Below, piece by piece: positions 1 to 8,600 of a DNA stretch of 64,000 bases. Source of the DNA: Pseudomonas sp. 31-12 (GTDB taxonomy: Bacteria > Pseudomonadota > Gammaproteobacteria > Pseudomonadales > Pseudomonadaceae). The stretch lies in NCBI RefSeq assembly GCF_003151075.1, contig NZ_CP029482.1:6478001-6542000 (forward strand), read 5' to 3'. Made by a program: the position numbers and the translations under genes. The notes under the pieces are model-generated. The model made no database searches. It worked only from the letters and a program-made list of their open reading frames with translations, and was not told the DNA's origin. Position 1 is the stretch's first letter. Each line of letters begins with the position of its first letter.

Positions 1-1
1 C

Positions 2-418
2 GCCGACCGCGATGGCTTGCGTGCCGCAGTGAAGTCGGGCGTGGTTTCGGCCATCTCCAGCCATCACCAGCCGCACGAACGCGACGCCAAACTGGCACCG
101 TTTGGCGCAACCGAGCCGGGTATCAGCAGTGTTGAACTGCTGCTGCCGCTGGCGATGACGCTGGTGGAGGATGGGTTGCTGGATCTGCCGACGTTGTTGG
201 CGCGCTTGAGCATCGGGCCTGCCGAGGCGTTGCGTTTGCCAGCGGGCAAGTTAGCCGTAGGCGGGCCGGCGGACATCGTGCTGTTTGATCCCGCGGCATC
301 GACCGTGGCCGGTGAGACCTGGCTGTCCAAGGGTGAGAACTGCCCGTTTATTGGGCATACCCTTCCGGGCGTCGTGCGCTACACCCTGGTGGATGGGCGC
401 ATTAGCCACCAGGCTTAA
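2..418 (+). CDS. pyrX: Dihydroorotase-like protein, C-terminal part (cut by window edge)
   Basis: The reading frame is open from the first bases of the window, so only the last ~138 residues of a longer amidohydrolase are present. The segment contains the SHHQPHE and EPGISSVELLLPLA stretches and the closing metal-independent beta domain (GGPADIVLFDP ... YTLVDGRI) typical of class I dihydroorotases. In pseudomonads a catalytically weak or inactive copy of this protein is encoded after pyrB and is needed to assemble aspartate transcarbamoylase. The position beside pilT and yggS matches that copy, so I prefer it to the true catalytic PyrC. Activity cannot be judged because the N-terminal metal-binding residues lie outside the window. 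Confidence 0.8.
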   Translation, partial: ADRDGLRAAVKSGVVSAISSHHQPHERDAKLAPFGATEPGISSVELLLPLAMTLVEDGLLDLPTLLARLSIGPAEALRLPAGKLAVGGPADIVLFDPAASTVAGETWLSKGENCPFIGHTLPGVVRYTLVDGRISHQA

Positions 419-432
419 CACTGAGTTGTCCC

Positions 433-512
433 AATCGCTAGCAGGGCTAGCTCCCACACAGGATCTGTGAACAACACAAATCCCCTGTGGGAGCTAGCCT
501 GCTAGCGATGGC
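433..512. repeat. REP pair (REPIN), CTAGC subtype
   Basis: Two inverted arms, ATCGCTAGCAGGGCTAGCTC and its counterpart ending GCCTGCTAGCGATGG, face each other across about 20 bases between two convergent genes. The first arm carries one extra G compared with the other copies of this subtype in the window. Confidence 0.85.
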
Positions 513-944
513 TTACTGGAAAGTGCCGCGATTCTGAGCGTTGCGCACGGACACCTGGTCATTCAGCGTCCAGAAGTCATACAAAACCCCCAGAAAGAAC
601 AACCCGCCCGTCACCAGGTACAGCAATCCGCTGATCCACTTCCCCTGATACATCCGGTGCACGCCGAATACCCCGAGAAACGTCAGCAGAATCCACGCCA
701 CGTTGTACTCGATGGGCCCGGCGGTAAAACGCAGGTCCGCTTCACGGTCCATGGCCGGGATCAGGAAGACGTCGATCAGCCAGCCAATGCCCAACAATCC
801 AAAGGTGAAAAACCAGATCGTCCCGGTCACTGGCTTGCCGTAATAGAAGCGGTGAGCCCCGGTAAAACCAAAAATCCACAGCAGGTAGCCGATCATTTTG
901 CTGTGCGTGTCTTGCTGCGGGCCGGCCTGTTGATAGGTGTTCAT
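513..944 (-). CDS. TM2-domain membrane protein
   Basis: This 143-residue protein has two copies of the TM2 fold: HSKMIGYLLWIFGFTGAHRFYYGK with GIGWLIDVFLIP (residues ~14-66), and AWILLTFLGVFGVHRMYQGK with GGLFFLGVLYDFWTLN (residues ~83-130). Each copy consists of two membrane segments separated by a short polar turn with a conserved G-x-H-R/RMY motif, giving about four membrane helices. TM2 proteins are widespread in bacteria and no biochemical role is established for this type. The gene stands alone, convergent with the dihydroorotase gene and separated from it by a REP pair. Confidence 0.85.
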   Translation of the reverse strand: MNTYQQAGPQQDTHSKMIGYLLWIFGFTGAHRFYYGKPVTGTIWFFTFGLLGIGWLIDVFLIPAMDREADLRFTAGPIEYNVAWILLTFLGVFGVHRMYQGKWISGLLYLVTGGLFFLGVLYDFWTLNDQVSVRNAQNRGTFQ

Positions 945-1193
945 GAAGGACCTCGATTCACGCGATAGATAAATATTCTTGAATTCTTTGTGACTTTTTT
1001 ACAGGTTGCCGACGTATGGCAAATGTTAACGTGGGTTCCGTCAAAGCCTTATACCACCTGAGTTCTGTCCGACAATTGCGTCCATTTGCCGCTTATTTGG
1101 TTCCGTTGAGCACAACTTGAATCGACCAACGGCCTCGGAAGGGCAAAAAACTCTGTTATAAAGTTGCGCGCTAACCTATATGAGCCTTGCCTA

Positions 1194-1811
1194 ATGCGTC
1201 CATTTTTCAAGACATGGCTAACCATTTGCCTTTTGATGCCACTGGCCGCCCACGCCACCAATCGTGAGCAACGTCTTCCAAACGTTAATGGTTACACCCA
1301 AAAATCCCATGTTTCTGCTCCTTCGAGCAAAAACAAGAAATCCGAAAAACGTGCTCCACAGCTGGTCAGCAAAAGCAGCCTTGTTCCGCCGATGGCGACC
1401 AAGGAAAGCAGCAACGTGCTGAGTCGCGCCGTCAACGTCCTCGGTACACCTTACCGTTGGGGCGGCAGCAGCCCAAGTAAAGGGTTCGATTGTAGCGGCC
1501 TGGTGAAATACGCGTTCAACGACGCCACGTTCGACCTGCCGCGCACATCGAATGCCATGGCCAGCGGTCATGGCGAGAAAGTCGATCGCAAGGATCTGAA
1601 GCCGGGCGACCTGATTTTCTTCAACATCAAGAGCCGTCGGGTCAATCACGTTGCCATCTACCTGGGCAACGACCGCTTCATCCACGCACCGCGCCGTGGC
1701 AAGTCGGTGTCCATCGACACCCTGAAGAAACCGTACTGGGAAAGCCACTACGTGGTTGCCAAGCGGGTTCTGCCGAAAGAGAAGAACACCATCCAGGTTG
1801 TTCAGCGCTAA
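1194..1811 (+). CDS. NlpC/P60 (C40) cell-wall peptidase
   Basis: The product is a secreted peptidoglycan endopeptidase that would cut the peptide stems of murein in the periplasm. The ATG at 1194 is preferred to the upstream TTG at 1164 because it begins directly with a signal peptide (MRPFFKTWLTICLLMPLAAHA). A basic, Ser/Lys-rich linker follows, then the NlpC/P60 domain from about residue 75: GTPYRWGGSSPSKGFDCSGL contains the catalytic Cys, VNHVAIYLGNDRFIHAP the catalytic His. All catalytic positions are present. The gene lies convergent to pilT, where I recall pilU in P. aeruginosa. A weak terminator-like hairpin and a REP pair follow it. Confidence 0.9.
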   Translation: MRPFFKTWLTICLLMPLAAHATNREQRLPNVNGYTQKSHVSAPSSKNKKSEKRAPQLVSKSSLVPPMATKESSNVLSRAVNVLGTPYRWGGSSPSKGFDCSGLVKYAFNDATFDLPRTSNAMASGHGEKVDRKDLKPGDLIFFNIKSRRVNHVAIYLGNDRFIHAPRRGKSVSIDTLKKPYWESHYVVAKRVLPKEKNTIQVVQR

Positions 1812-1820
1812 TTGATTGAC

Positions 1821-1842
1821 GCCCTCCTGAAGGCGGGCATTT
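1821..1842 (+). terminator. Possible weak terminator after the NlpC/P60 gene
   Basis: GCCCTCCT and AGGCGGGC pair with one mismatch across a two-base loop, followed by only three Ts. It begins 10 bases after the stop codon. The short T tract makes this a tentative call. Confidence 0.35.
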
Positions 1843-1936
1843 GTGGCGAGGGAGCTTGCTCCCGCTGGGCTGCGAAGCGGCCCTAAAAAACCGGGAGCGC
1901 TGCGCACTCCAGCGGGAGCAAGCTCCCTCGCCACAG
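1842..1936. repeat. REP pair (REPIN), GGCGAGGGAGC subtype
   Basis: TGTGGCGAGGGAGCTTGCTC and its inverted copy ending AAGCTCCCTCGCCACAG flank about 40 bases. It lies between the convergent NlpC/P60 and pilT genes. The same subtype recurs at 52220-52314. Confidence 0.85.
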
Positions 1937-1953
1937 GTCCGCGTTTTCAACCC

Positions 1954-2988
1954 TCAGAAATTATCCGGCGACCGCGCCTTCTCCCGCGCATGCTCCCGGC
2001 TGATCAAGCCCTTGGTCACCAAGTCCTTCAAGCACATATCCAGCGTCTGCATCCCCAGATTGCCCCCGGTCTGAATCGACGAGTACATCTGCGCCACCTT
2101 GTCTTCGCGGATCAGGTTACGGATTGCCGACGTGCCGAGCATGATTTCGTGCGCCGCAATCCGCCCGCCACCGATCTTCTTGATCAAGGTCTGCGACACC
2201 ACCGCCAGTAACGACTCGGACAGCATCGAACGCACCATCGACTTCTCGTCCCCCGGAAACACGTCCACCACCCGGTCGATGGTCTTGGCCGCCGATGTGG
2301 TGTGCAGCGTGCCGAATACCAAATGGCCAGTCTCGGCGGCGGTCAGCGCCAGGCGAATGGTCTCCAGATCACGCATCTCCCCCACCAGAATCACGTCCGG
2401 GTCTTCCCGCAGCGCCGAGCGCAGGGCCGTGGCGAAGCTGCGGGTGTCGCGATGGACTTCGCGCTGATTGATCAGGCATTTGCGCGATTCGTGGACGAAC
2501 TCGATCGGGTCTTCGATGGTGAGGATGTGGTGATGGCGATGGTTGTTCAGGTAATCGATCATCGCCGCCAGGGTGGTGGACTTGCCGGAACCGGTGGGGC
2601 CGGTCACCAGCACCAGGCCGCGCGGAGCCTCGGTGATCTTGCGAAACACCTCGCCCATGCCGAGGTCGTCCATGCTCAGGACCTTCGACGGGATGGTCCG
2701 GAACACCGCGCCCGCCCCCCGGTTCTGGTTGAAGGCATTGACCCGGAAACGCGCCACGCCGGGCACTTCGAAGGAAAAATCAGTTTCCAGGTGTTTCTCG
2801 AAGTCCACCCGCTGGGTGTCGTTCATGATGTCGTAGATCAGCTCGTGCACCTGTTTGTGGTCCAGGGCCGGCAGGTTGATGCGCCGCACATCGCCGTCAA
2901 CGCGAATCATCGGTGGCAGTCCGGCAGACAGGTGCAGGTCGGATGCGCCCTGTTTAGCGCTGAAGGCCAGCAGCTCGGTGATATCCAT
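1954..2988 (-). CDS. pilT: Type IV pilus retraction ATPase PilT
   Basis: PilT is the hexameric cytoplasmic ATPase that powers pilin disassembly, pilus retraction and twitching. The start at 2988 (MDITELLAFSAKQGASDLHL) has a GAGGAGCG ribosome binding site and matches the usual N-terminus, giving 344 residues, the normal family length. Visible motifs are Walker A GPTGSGKSTT (~residue 130), the Asp box and Walker B region with DPDVILVGEMRD, the His box GHLVFGTLHT, and the PilT-specific C-terminal AIRNLIRE. The gene diverges from yggS. The close paralogue pilU, which I recall just downstream in P. aeruginosa, is absent here. Confidence 0.96.
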   Translation of the reverse strand: MDITELLAFSAKQGASDLHLSAGLPPMIRVDGDVRRINLPALDHKQVHELIYDIMNDTQRVDFEKHLETDFSFEVPGVARFRVNAFNQNRGAGAVFRTIPSKVLSMDDLGMGEVFRKITEAPRGLVLVTGPTGSGKSTTLAAMIDYLNNHRHHHILTIEDPIEFVHESRKCLINQREVHRDTRSFATALRSALREDPDVILVGEMRDLETIRLALTAAETGHLVFGTLHTTSAAKTIDRVVDVFPGDEKSMVRSMLSESLLAVVSQTLIKKIGGGRIAAHEIMLGTSAIRNLIREDKVAQMYSSIQTGGNLGMQTLDMCLKDLVTKGLISREHAREKARSPDNF

Positions 2989-3044
2989 AGCGCTCCTCAA
3001 TTCCAGTAGAATGCCGCCAACCTTCAAACCGCCGGCGCCTCTTG

Positions 3045-3731
3045 ATGTCCACGATAGCAGACAACATTCTTCAGGTTAGTTCGCGCATCCGCGCCGCCGC
3101 CCTTGCCGCCCACCGCGACGAGCACAGTGTTCAACTGCTGGCGGTGAGCAAGACCAAGCCTGCCGAGGCCGTGCGCGAAGCGTATGCCGCAGGCGTGAGC
3201 GATTTTGGCGAGAATTACTTGCAGGAAGCCCTGGGCAAACAGCTCGAATTGGCCGACCTGCCCTTGATCTGGCACTTCATCGGCCCCATTCAATCGAACA
3301 AGACTCGCGCTATCGCCGAGCACTTCGCCTGGGTGCATTCCGTGGATCGCTTGAAAATTGCACAACGTCTGTCCGAGCAACGTCCGGCCGATCTGCCTCC
3401 CTTGAACATTTGCATCCAGGTCAACGTCAGCGGTGAAGCCAGCAAATCCGGCTGCACCCCGGCCGACCTGCCGGCCCTGGCCAAGGCCATCAGCGAATTG
3501 CCGCGCATCACGTTGCGCGGGTTGATGGCGATCCCTGAGCCGACTGAAGATCGCGCCGCCCAGGACGCCGCTTTTGCTGCCGTGCAAAGCCTGCAAGCCA
3601 GCCTGAACCTGCCGCTCGACACACTTTCCATGGGCATGAGCCACGACCTCGAATCGGCCATCGCCCAGGGCGCCACTTGGGTCCGCATCGGAACGGCCCT
3701 GTTTGGCGCTCGCGACTACGGTCAACCATGA
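3045..3731 (+). CDS. yggS: YggS-family PLP homeostasis protein
   Basis: The product is a 228-residue alanine-racemase-fold protein that binds pyridoxal phosphate and keeps free PLP and amino/keto acid pools balanced; no catalytic turnover is known for the family. The PLP lysine is in LLAVSKTKP (~residue 36), followed by the GENYLQEALGK and WHFIGPIQSNK motifs and the C-terminal SMGMSHDLESAIAQGATWVRIGTALFG phosphate-binding signature. ATG 3045 is chosen over the adjacent TTG at 3042. It leads the yggS-proC-yggT-yggU run, a widely conserved grouping, and is divergent from pilT with only 56 bases between. Confidence 0.95.
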   Translation: MSTIADNILQVSSRIRAAALAAHRDEHSVQLLAVSKTKPAEAVREAYAAGVSDFGENYLQEALGKQLELADLPLIWHFIGPIQSNKTRAIAEHFAWVHSVDRLKIAQRLSEQRPADLPPLNICIQVNVSGEASKSGCTPADLPALAKAISELPRITLRGLMAIPEPTEDRAAQDAAFAAVQSLQASLNLPLDTLSMGMSHDLESAIAQGATWVRIGTALFGARDYGQP

Positions 3732-3766
3732 ACAATGGCTGACGCCTCTCTTTATAAGGACCTGAC

Positions 3767-4585
3767 ATGAGCAAGACTCGTATTGCCTTTATCGGTGCCG
3801 GAAACATGGCTGCCAGCCTGATCGGCGGCCTGCGCGCCAAAGGTCTGGACGCCGCGCAAATCCGCGCCAGCGATCCGGGCGCCGACACCCGTGCCAAGGT
3901 GCAGGCCGAACACGGCGTTGAAGTTTTCGCGGAAAACGCCGATGCCATTCAAGGCTCGGACGTGGTCGTGCTGGCGGTCAAACCCCAGGCGATGAAAGCC
4001 GTGTGCGAAGCGATTCGCCCAAGCCTGAAGCCGAATCAACTGGTGGTTTCGATTGCGGCCGGCATCACTTGCGCGAGCATGAACAACTGGCTTGGTGCCC
4101 AGCCGATCGTGCGCTGCATGCCCAACACCCCGGCGCTGCTGCGGCAGGGCGTCAGCGGTTTGTTTGCCACGGCCGAAGTGAATGCTGAACAACGCCAGCA
4201 AGCTGAAGAACTGCTGTCGGCCGTCGGTATTGCCCTGTGGCTGAACGAAGAGCAGCAACTGGACGCGGTCACCGCCGTCTCCGGTTCGGGCCCGGCGTAC
4301 TTCTTCCTGCTGATCGAAGCCATGACCGCTGCCGGCGTGAAGCTCGGCCTGCCAGCGGACATCGCCGCTCAACTGACGGTGCAAACCGCATTGGGCGCCG
4401 CACACATGGCGGTTGCCAGCGATGTCGACGCGGCTGAATTGCGTCGTCGCGTGACCTCGCCTGCGGGCACCACGGAAGCAGCAATCAAATCGTTCCAGGC
4501 CGGTGGCTTCGAAGCGCTGGTCGAAAAAGCACTCGGCGCCGCTGCGCACCGCTCGGCCGAGATGGCTGAGCAACTTGGCCGTTAA
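3767..4585 (+). CDS. proC: Pyrroline-5-carboxylate reductase
   Basis: ProC catalyses the last step of proline synthesis, reducing pyrroline-5-carboxylate with NAD(P)H. The 272-residue protein opens with the Rossmann nucleotide-binding motif IAFIGAGNMAASLIGGL, continues with VVVLAVKPQ and RCMPNTPAL, and carries the family signature AVTAVSGSGPAYFFLLIEA and LRRRVTSPAGTTEAAI in the helical dimer domain. Length and motifs are complete. It lies 35 bases after yggS and 21 before yggT, all on one strand, so co-transcription is likely. Confidence 0.97.
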   Translation: MSKTRIAFIGAGNMAASLIGGLRAKGLDAAQIRASDPGADTRAKVQAEHGVEVFAENADAIQGSDVVVLAVKPQAMKAVCEAIRPSLKPNQLVVSIAAGITCASMNNWLGAQPIVRCMPNTPALLRQGVSGLFATAEVNAEQRQQAEELLSAVGIALWLNEEQQLDAVTAVSGSGPAYFFLLIEAMTAAGVKLGLPADIAAQLTVQTALGAAHMAVASDVDAAELRRRVTSPAGTTEAAIKSFQAGGFEALVEKALGAAAHRSAEMAEQLGR

Positions 4586-4606
4586 TCAGCTCTTACAAAG
4601 GAATCA

Positions 4607-5197
4607 ATGATGCTTGGACTCAATGACGCTGCCATTTTCATCATCAAAACCCTGGGCAGCCTGTACCTGCTGATCGTACTGATGCGCTTCATCCTGCAAC
4701 TGGTTCGGGCGAATTTCTACAACCCGCTCTGCCAGTTCATCGTGAAAGCCACTCAACCGTTGCTCAAGCCGCTGCGCCGGGTCATCCCGAGCATGTTCGG
4801 GCTGGACATGTCGTCACTGGTATTGGCGCTGATCATTCAGATGCTGCTGATTGCGGTGATCCTGCTGCTCAAAGGCTTCATGGTCGACTGGCTGTTCCTG
4901 GTGCCGTGGGCGCTGATCGCGCTGTTCTCGCTGTTTTTGAATATTATTTTCTGGGCGATGATCATCAGTGTGATTCTGTCCTGGGTCGCCCCGGGCAGCC
5001 ACAATCCGGGTGCAGAGCTGGTCGCGCAGATTACTGAACCGGTACTCGCCCCGTTCCGTCGGATCATTCCGAACCTGGGCGGCCTCGATATCTCGCCGAT
5101 CTTCGCGTTTATCGTGATCCAGTTGCTGCAAAGCTGGCTGATCCCGCGCCTTGCGAACTTCGCCCTCATGCCGATGGGGCTGCTCGGCCTGATCTGA
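4607..5197 (+). CDS. YggT-family integral membrane protein
   Basis: This 196-residue protein consists of two YggT repeats (residues ~8-90 and ~100-185). Each has a hydrophobic helix pair flanking an amphipathic FRRIIP or LRRVIPSMFGLDMS segment; the paired motifs LKPLRRVIPSMFGLDMSSL and LAPFRRIIPNLGGLDISPI show the duplication clearly. YggT proteins are inner-membrane proteins linked in other bacteria to osmotic tolerance and to chloroplast or bacterial membrane organisation, without a defined biochemical role. ATG occurs twice in a row (4607, 4610) and either may be used. The stop codon overlaps the next gene by one base. Confidence 0.92.
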   Translation: MMLGLNDAAIFIIKTLGSLYLLIVLMRFILQLVRANFYNPLCQFIVKATQPLLKPLRRVIPSMFGLDMSSLVLALIIQMLLIAVILLLKGFMVDWLFLVPWALIALFSLFLNIIFWAMIISVILSWVAPGSHNPGAELVAQITEPVLAPFRRIIPNLGGLDISPIFAFIVIQLLQSWLIPRLANFALMPMGLLGLI

Positions 5198-5493
5198 TGA
5201 GCTACTTTCGCTGGGACGGTGACGACCTGATTCTGGAGTGTCACCTGCAACCGGCAGCCCGCAGCGATGATTTCTGCGGGCTGCACGGCGATCGGCTGAA
5301 GATCCGCCTGACGGCACCACCGGTTGAAGGCAAGGCCAATGCGTATCTCATGGCGTTCCTAGCCAAGGCGTTTGGCGTGTCCAAGAGTCAGGTCAGTTTG
5401 ATCAGCGGGGAGCTGAACCGGCAGAAACGGGTGCGGATCTGTTCGCCGAAGAAGCTGCCGGATTTGCCTGGGTTGGTGATGCGTTCGCGATGA
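5197..5493 (+). CDS. YggU/DUF167 family protein
   Basis: This 98-residue soluble protein of the DUF167 (YggU) family has the conserved core DRLKIRLTAPPVEGKANAYLMAFLAKAFGV followed by VSLISGELNRQKRVRI. The family is widespread, structurally known and functionally unassigned. The ATG overlaps the TGA of the yggT gene by one base, pointing to translational coupling and to its being the last gene of the yggS-proC-yggT-yggU transcript. A large inverted-repeat element begins about 20 bases after its stop. Confidence 0.9.
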   Translation: MSYFRWDGDDLILECHLQPAARSDDFCGLHGDRLKIRLTAPPVEGKANAYLMAFLAKAFGVSKSQVSLISGELNRQKRVRICSPKKLPDLPGLVMRSR

Positions 5494-5514
5494 CTGTGGG
5501 TTGCGGCATAGAGC

Positions 5515-5677
5515 CACCCCTCACCCCAGCCCTCTCCCCATAGGGGAGAGGGGAAAGGGAGCAGATCGGGGACTTTTCAGAACCTGCGTTCGACTCAGAC
5601 TTTCAGGTCGATGTAACTCAAAAAAACAACTCGCTCAGTCCCCTCGCCCCTTTGGGGAGAGGGTTAGGGTGAGGGGC
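5515..5677 (+). repeat. ~165 bp MITE-like element, copy A
   Basis: This noncoding element is bounded by ~35-base G+C-rich arms that are inverted copies of each other: CACCCCTCACCCCAGCCCTC at the left, GAGGGTTAGGGTGAGGGG at the right. Each arm also holds its own small palindrome around CTCTCCCC and GGGGAGAG. The interior contains GTTCGACTC and TCAGGTCGATGTAACTC, both shared in reverse orientation with the element at 59731-59894. It fills most of the gap between yggU and metX. Confidence 0.8.
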
Positions 5678-5779
5678 GATCTCCAGCCGAGTAGCCATTT
5701 CCCAAACACCTCGGCCTTAGCTTGCCGCTAACCCCACCGGTCTTTAGACTTACGCCTCATTTCAACGAGAGCAGGGTCG

Positions 5780-6919
5780 ATGCCAACTGCCTTTCCCGCC
5801 GATTCTGTTGGTCTGGTGACGCCGCAAGTGGCGCACTTCAGTGAACCCCTGGCCTTGGCCTGTGGCCGTTCGCTCCCAGCTTATGACCTGATTTACGAAA
5901 CCTACGGCACGCTGAATGCCACGGCGAGCAACGCCGTGCTGATCTGCCACGCCTTGTCCGGTCACCACCACGCTGCCGGCTTCCACAGCCCTGACGATCG
6001 CAAACCCGGTTGGTGGGACAGCTGCATCGGCCCCGGCAAGCCGATCGACACCAACAAATTCTTCGTGGTCAGCCTGAACAACCTCGGCGGCTGCAACGGT
6101 TCCACCGGCCCGAGCAGCGTCAACCCGGAGACCGGCAAGCCGTTCGGCGCCGACTTCCCGGTGCTGACCGTGGAAGACTGGGTGCACAGCCAGGCGCGTC
6201 TGGCCGACCTGCTCGGCATCCGCCAATGGGCTGCCGTGATTGGCGGCAGTCTCGGCGGCATGCAGGCGATGCAGTGGAGCATCACTTACCCTGATCGCAT
6301 TCGCCATTGCCTGGCCATCGCCTCGGCTCCCAAACTGTCGGCGCAGAACATCGCCTTCAACGAAGTGGCGCGCCAGGCGATCCTCACCGACCCCGAATTC
6401 CACGGCGGTTCGTTCCAGGAAGCGGGCGTGATCCCCAAGCGCGGCTTGATGCTGGCGCGAATGGTCGGGCACATCACCTACCTGTCGGATGACTCGATGG
6501 GTGAAAAATTCGGCCGTGGCCTCAAGAGCGAAAAGCTCAACTACGACTTCCACAGCGTCGAGTTCCAGGTCGAAAGCTACCTGCGTTATCAGGGTGAAGA
6601 GTTCTCCGGGCGTTTCGATGCCAACACTTATTTGCTGATGACCAAGGCGCTGGACTACTTCGACCCGGCAGCTAACTTCGACGATGACCTGGCGAAGACC
6701 TTCGCCCATGCCCAGGCCAAGTTCTGCGTGATGTCGTTCACCACCGACTGGCGCTTCTCCCCTGCCCGCTCGCGGGAACTGGTGGACGCGCTGATGGCGG
6801 CCAAGAAAGACGTCTGCTACCTCGAGATCGACGCTCCGCAAGGCCACGACGCCTTCCTGATTCCGATCCCGCGTTACTTGCAGGCCTTCAGCAATTACAT
6901 GAACCGCATTACGTTGTGA
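5780..6919 (+). CDS. metX: Homoserine O-acyltransferase MetX
   Basis: MetX acylates homoserine to start methionine synthesis. It is an alpha/beta-hydrolase fold enzyme of 379 residues. The substrate pocket motif [14 protein letters not shown] and the nucleophile elbow [12 protein letters not shown] are present, and the triad is completed by [16 protein letters not shown] (Asp) and [11 protein letters not shown] (His). Pseudomonas MetX proteins have been described as using succinyl-CoA rather than acetyl-CoA despite belonging to the acetyltransferase-like family; the sequence alone does not let me decide that here. It is followed seven bases later by metW, a pairing conserved in proteobacteria. 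Confidence 0.95.
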   Translation: MPTAFPADSVGLVTPQVAHFSEPLALACGRSLPAYDLIYETYGTLNATASNAVLICHALSGHHHAAGFHSPDDRKPGWWDSCIGPGKPIDTNKFFVVSLNNLGGCNGSTGPSSVNPETGKPFGADFPVLTVEDWVHSQARLADLLGIRQWAAVIGGSLGGMQAMQWSITYPDRIRHCLAIASAPKLSAQNIAFNEVARQAILTDPEFHGGSFQEAGVIPKRGLMLARMVGHITYLSDDSMGEKFGRGLKSEKLNYDFHSVEFQVESYLRYQGEEFSGRFDANTYLLMTKALDYFDPAANFDDDLAKTFAHAQAKFCVMSFTTDWRFSPARSRELVDALMAAKKDVCYLEIDAPQGHDAFLIPIPRYLQAFSNYMNRITL

Positions 6920-6926
6920 GAAAGCC

Positions 6927-7547
6927 ATGAGAGCTGATCTGGAAATCATCCAGGAATGGATCCCCGCCGGCAGCCGCGTGCTCGACCTCGGTTGCGGCGA
7001 TGGCGAATTGCTGACCTGGCTGCGCGATAACAAGCAAGTCACCGGCTATGGCCTGGAAAACGACCCGGACAACATCGCCGAGTGCGTGGCCAAGGGCATC
7101 AACGTCATCGAGCAGGACCTGGACAAGGGCCTGGGTAACTTTGCCAGTAACAGCTTCGACGTCGTGGTCATGACCCAGGCGCTGCAAGCTGTGCATTACC
7201 CGGACAGAATCCTCGACGAAATGCTGCGGGTCGGCCGCCAGTGCATCATCACCTTCCCCAACTTCGGTCACTGGCGTTGCCGCTGGTACCTGGCGAGCAA
7301 GGGCCGGATGCCGGTGTCCGAGTTCCTGCCGTACACCTGGTACAACACGCCGAACATCCACTTCTGCACCTTCGAAGACTTTGAAGCACTTTGTCGCGAA
7401 CGTGAAGCGAAGGTCATTGATCGGCTTGCCGTGGATCAACAGCACCGCCACGGGTGGGCCAGTAAGCTATGGCCTAATCTATTAGGTGAAATCGGTATTT
7501 ACCGCGTCAGCAGCCCAGGGCTGCAGGATCACAAGATTGCGGTCTGA
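6927..7547 (+). CDS. metW: MetW methionine biosynthesis protein
   Basis: This 206-residue class I SAM-dependent methyltransferase-fold protein has the SAM-binding motif VLDLGCGDGELL near the N-terminus and the family blocks EQDLDKGLGNFASNSFDVVVMTQALQAV and ITFPNFGHWRCRWYL. MetW is nearly always encoded directly after metX in proteobacteria and is reported to be needed for, or to activate, the homoserine acyltransferase step. No methylation substrate is established. The seven-base gap to metX supports one transcript. Confidence 0.94.
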   Translation: MRADLEIIQEWIPAGSRVLDLGCGDGELLTWLRDNKQVTGYGLENDPDNIAECVAKGINVIEQDLDKGLGNFASNSFDVVVMTQALQAVHYPDRILDEMLRVGRQCIITFPNFGHWRCRWYLASKGRMPVSEFLPYTWYNTPNIHFCTFEDFEALCREREAKVIDRLAVDQQHRHGWASKLWPNLLGEIGIYRVSSPGLQDHKIAV

Positions 7548-7572
7548 CCACGACATTCCAAGGAGAACGATC

Positions 7573-8007
7573 ATGGGTCGTCTAGCGCTGTTTGTACTTA
7601 CTGCCTGCCTGAGCGTCACCGCGATGGCCGCCGACGTCATCAAAGGTGATCGTCAGGAAAAGTTTGGCGATGTGACGGTGCATTACAACACCTTCAACTC
7701 CACCTTCCTGACACCCGATATCGCTAAAGCCGCTGAGCTCACCCGCAGCAAGAATCAAGGCGTGATCAACGTTTCGGTGATCAAGGACGGCAAGCCGCTG
7801 ATAGCTCAAGTCAGTGGTACGGTCAAAGACCTGACCAGCCAAAGCGTGCCGCTGAAATTCAAACAGATCACCGAACAAGGCGCGATCTACTACATCGCCC
7901 AGTTCCCGGTCGACCAGCAGGAAGTCCGCACCTTCGAGATCAAGGTGCAGAGTGGCGACAAAACCAACACCATCAATTTCAACCAAGAGCTTTTCCCCGG
8001 CGAATGA
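7573..8007 (+). CDS. DUF4426 periplasmic protein
   Basis: This 144-residue protein starts at ATG 7573 behind AAGGAGAACG and begins with a clear signal peptide ([20 protein letters not shown]), so it should be periplasmic. The mature part is a small beta-rich DUF4426 domain with the stretches [19 protein letters not shown] and [13 protein letters not shown]. The function is unknown. It sits between metW and rdgB in the conserved metX-metW-DUF4426-rdgB-hemW cluster and overlaps rdgB by four bases, so its expression is coupled to that operon. Confidence 0.88.
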   Translation: MGRLALFVLTACLSVTAMAADVIKGDRQEKFGDVTVHYNTFNSTFLTPDIAKAAELTRSKNQGVINVSVIKDGKPLIAQVSGTVKDLTSQSVPLKFKQITEQGAIYYIAQFPVDQQEVRTFEIKVQSGDKTNTINFNQELFPGE

Positions 8008-8600
8008 TCAACTTCACGCAGCTCGTACTGGCCAGCCACAACGCCGGCAAACTCAAGGAACTCCAGGCCATGCTCGGTGCGTCGGTGCAACTGCGCTCGA
8101 TCGGCGAGTTCAGCAGCGTCGAGCCTGAAGAAACCGGCCTGTCGTTCGTCGAAAACGCCATCCTCAAGGCCCGCAATGCCGCGCGCATCTCCGGTCTGCC
8201 GGCGCTGGCCGACGATTCCGGGCTGGCAGTGGATTTCCTTGGCGGTGCGCCGGGCATCTACTCGGCCCGTTACGCCGATGGCCAAGGCGATGCGGCGAAC
8301 AACGCCAAACTGCTCGACGCCATGAAAGACGTGCCGGAAGCCGAGCGCGGCGCGCAGTTCGTCTGCGTGCTGGCGCTGGTGCGTCACGCCGACGATCCGT
8401 TGCCGATCCTCTGCGAAGGCCTGTGGCACGGACGCATCCTGCACGCTGCCAGTGGTGAACACGGGTTTGGCTACGACCCGCTGTTCTGGGTGCCGTCGCG
8501 CGATTGCTCCAGCGCCGAGCTGAGCCCGAGCGAGAAAAACCTCATCAGCCACCGCGCCCGTGCAATGGATCTGCTGCGCCAGCGTCTAGGCCTGTTATGA
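8004..8600 (+). CDS. rdgB: dITP/XTP pyrophosphatase RdgB
   Basis: RdgB removes non-canonical purine nucleotides (dITP, dXTP, dHAPTP) by hydrolysing them to monophosphates and pyrophosphate, keeping them out of DNA. At 198 residues it has the Ham1 family motifs: [12 protein letters not shown] at the N-terminus, [20 protein letters not shown], the catalytic [37 protein letters not shown], and SHRARAM near the end. It overlaps the upstream gene by four bases and the downstream hemW by four (ATGA), showing translational coupling on both sides. Confidence 0.97.
   Translation: MINFTQLVLASHNAGKLKELQAMLGASVQLRSIGEFSSVEPEETGLSFVENAILKARNAARISGLPALADDSGLAVDFLGGAPGIYSARYADGQGDAANNAKLLDAMKDVPEAERGAQFVCVLALVRHADDPLPILCEGLWHGRILHAASGEHGFGYDPLFWVPSRDCSSAELSPSEKNLISHRARAMDLLRQRLGLL

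Noticed and set aside
1843..2211. Short frames starting MARELAPAGLR around REP pairs (also near 1841 and 52222)
   Set aside because: They are translations of the REP arms themselves and recur wherever that REP subtype occurs.
5678..5779. SAM riboswitch upstream of metX
   Set aside because: The remaining ~100 bases after the MITE-like element show no SAM-aptamer pattern and lead straight to an ordinary ribosome binding site.
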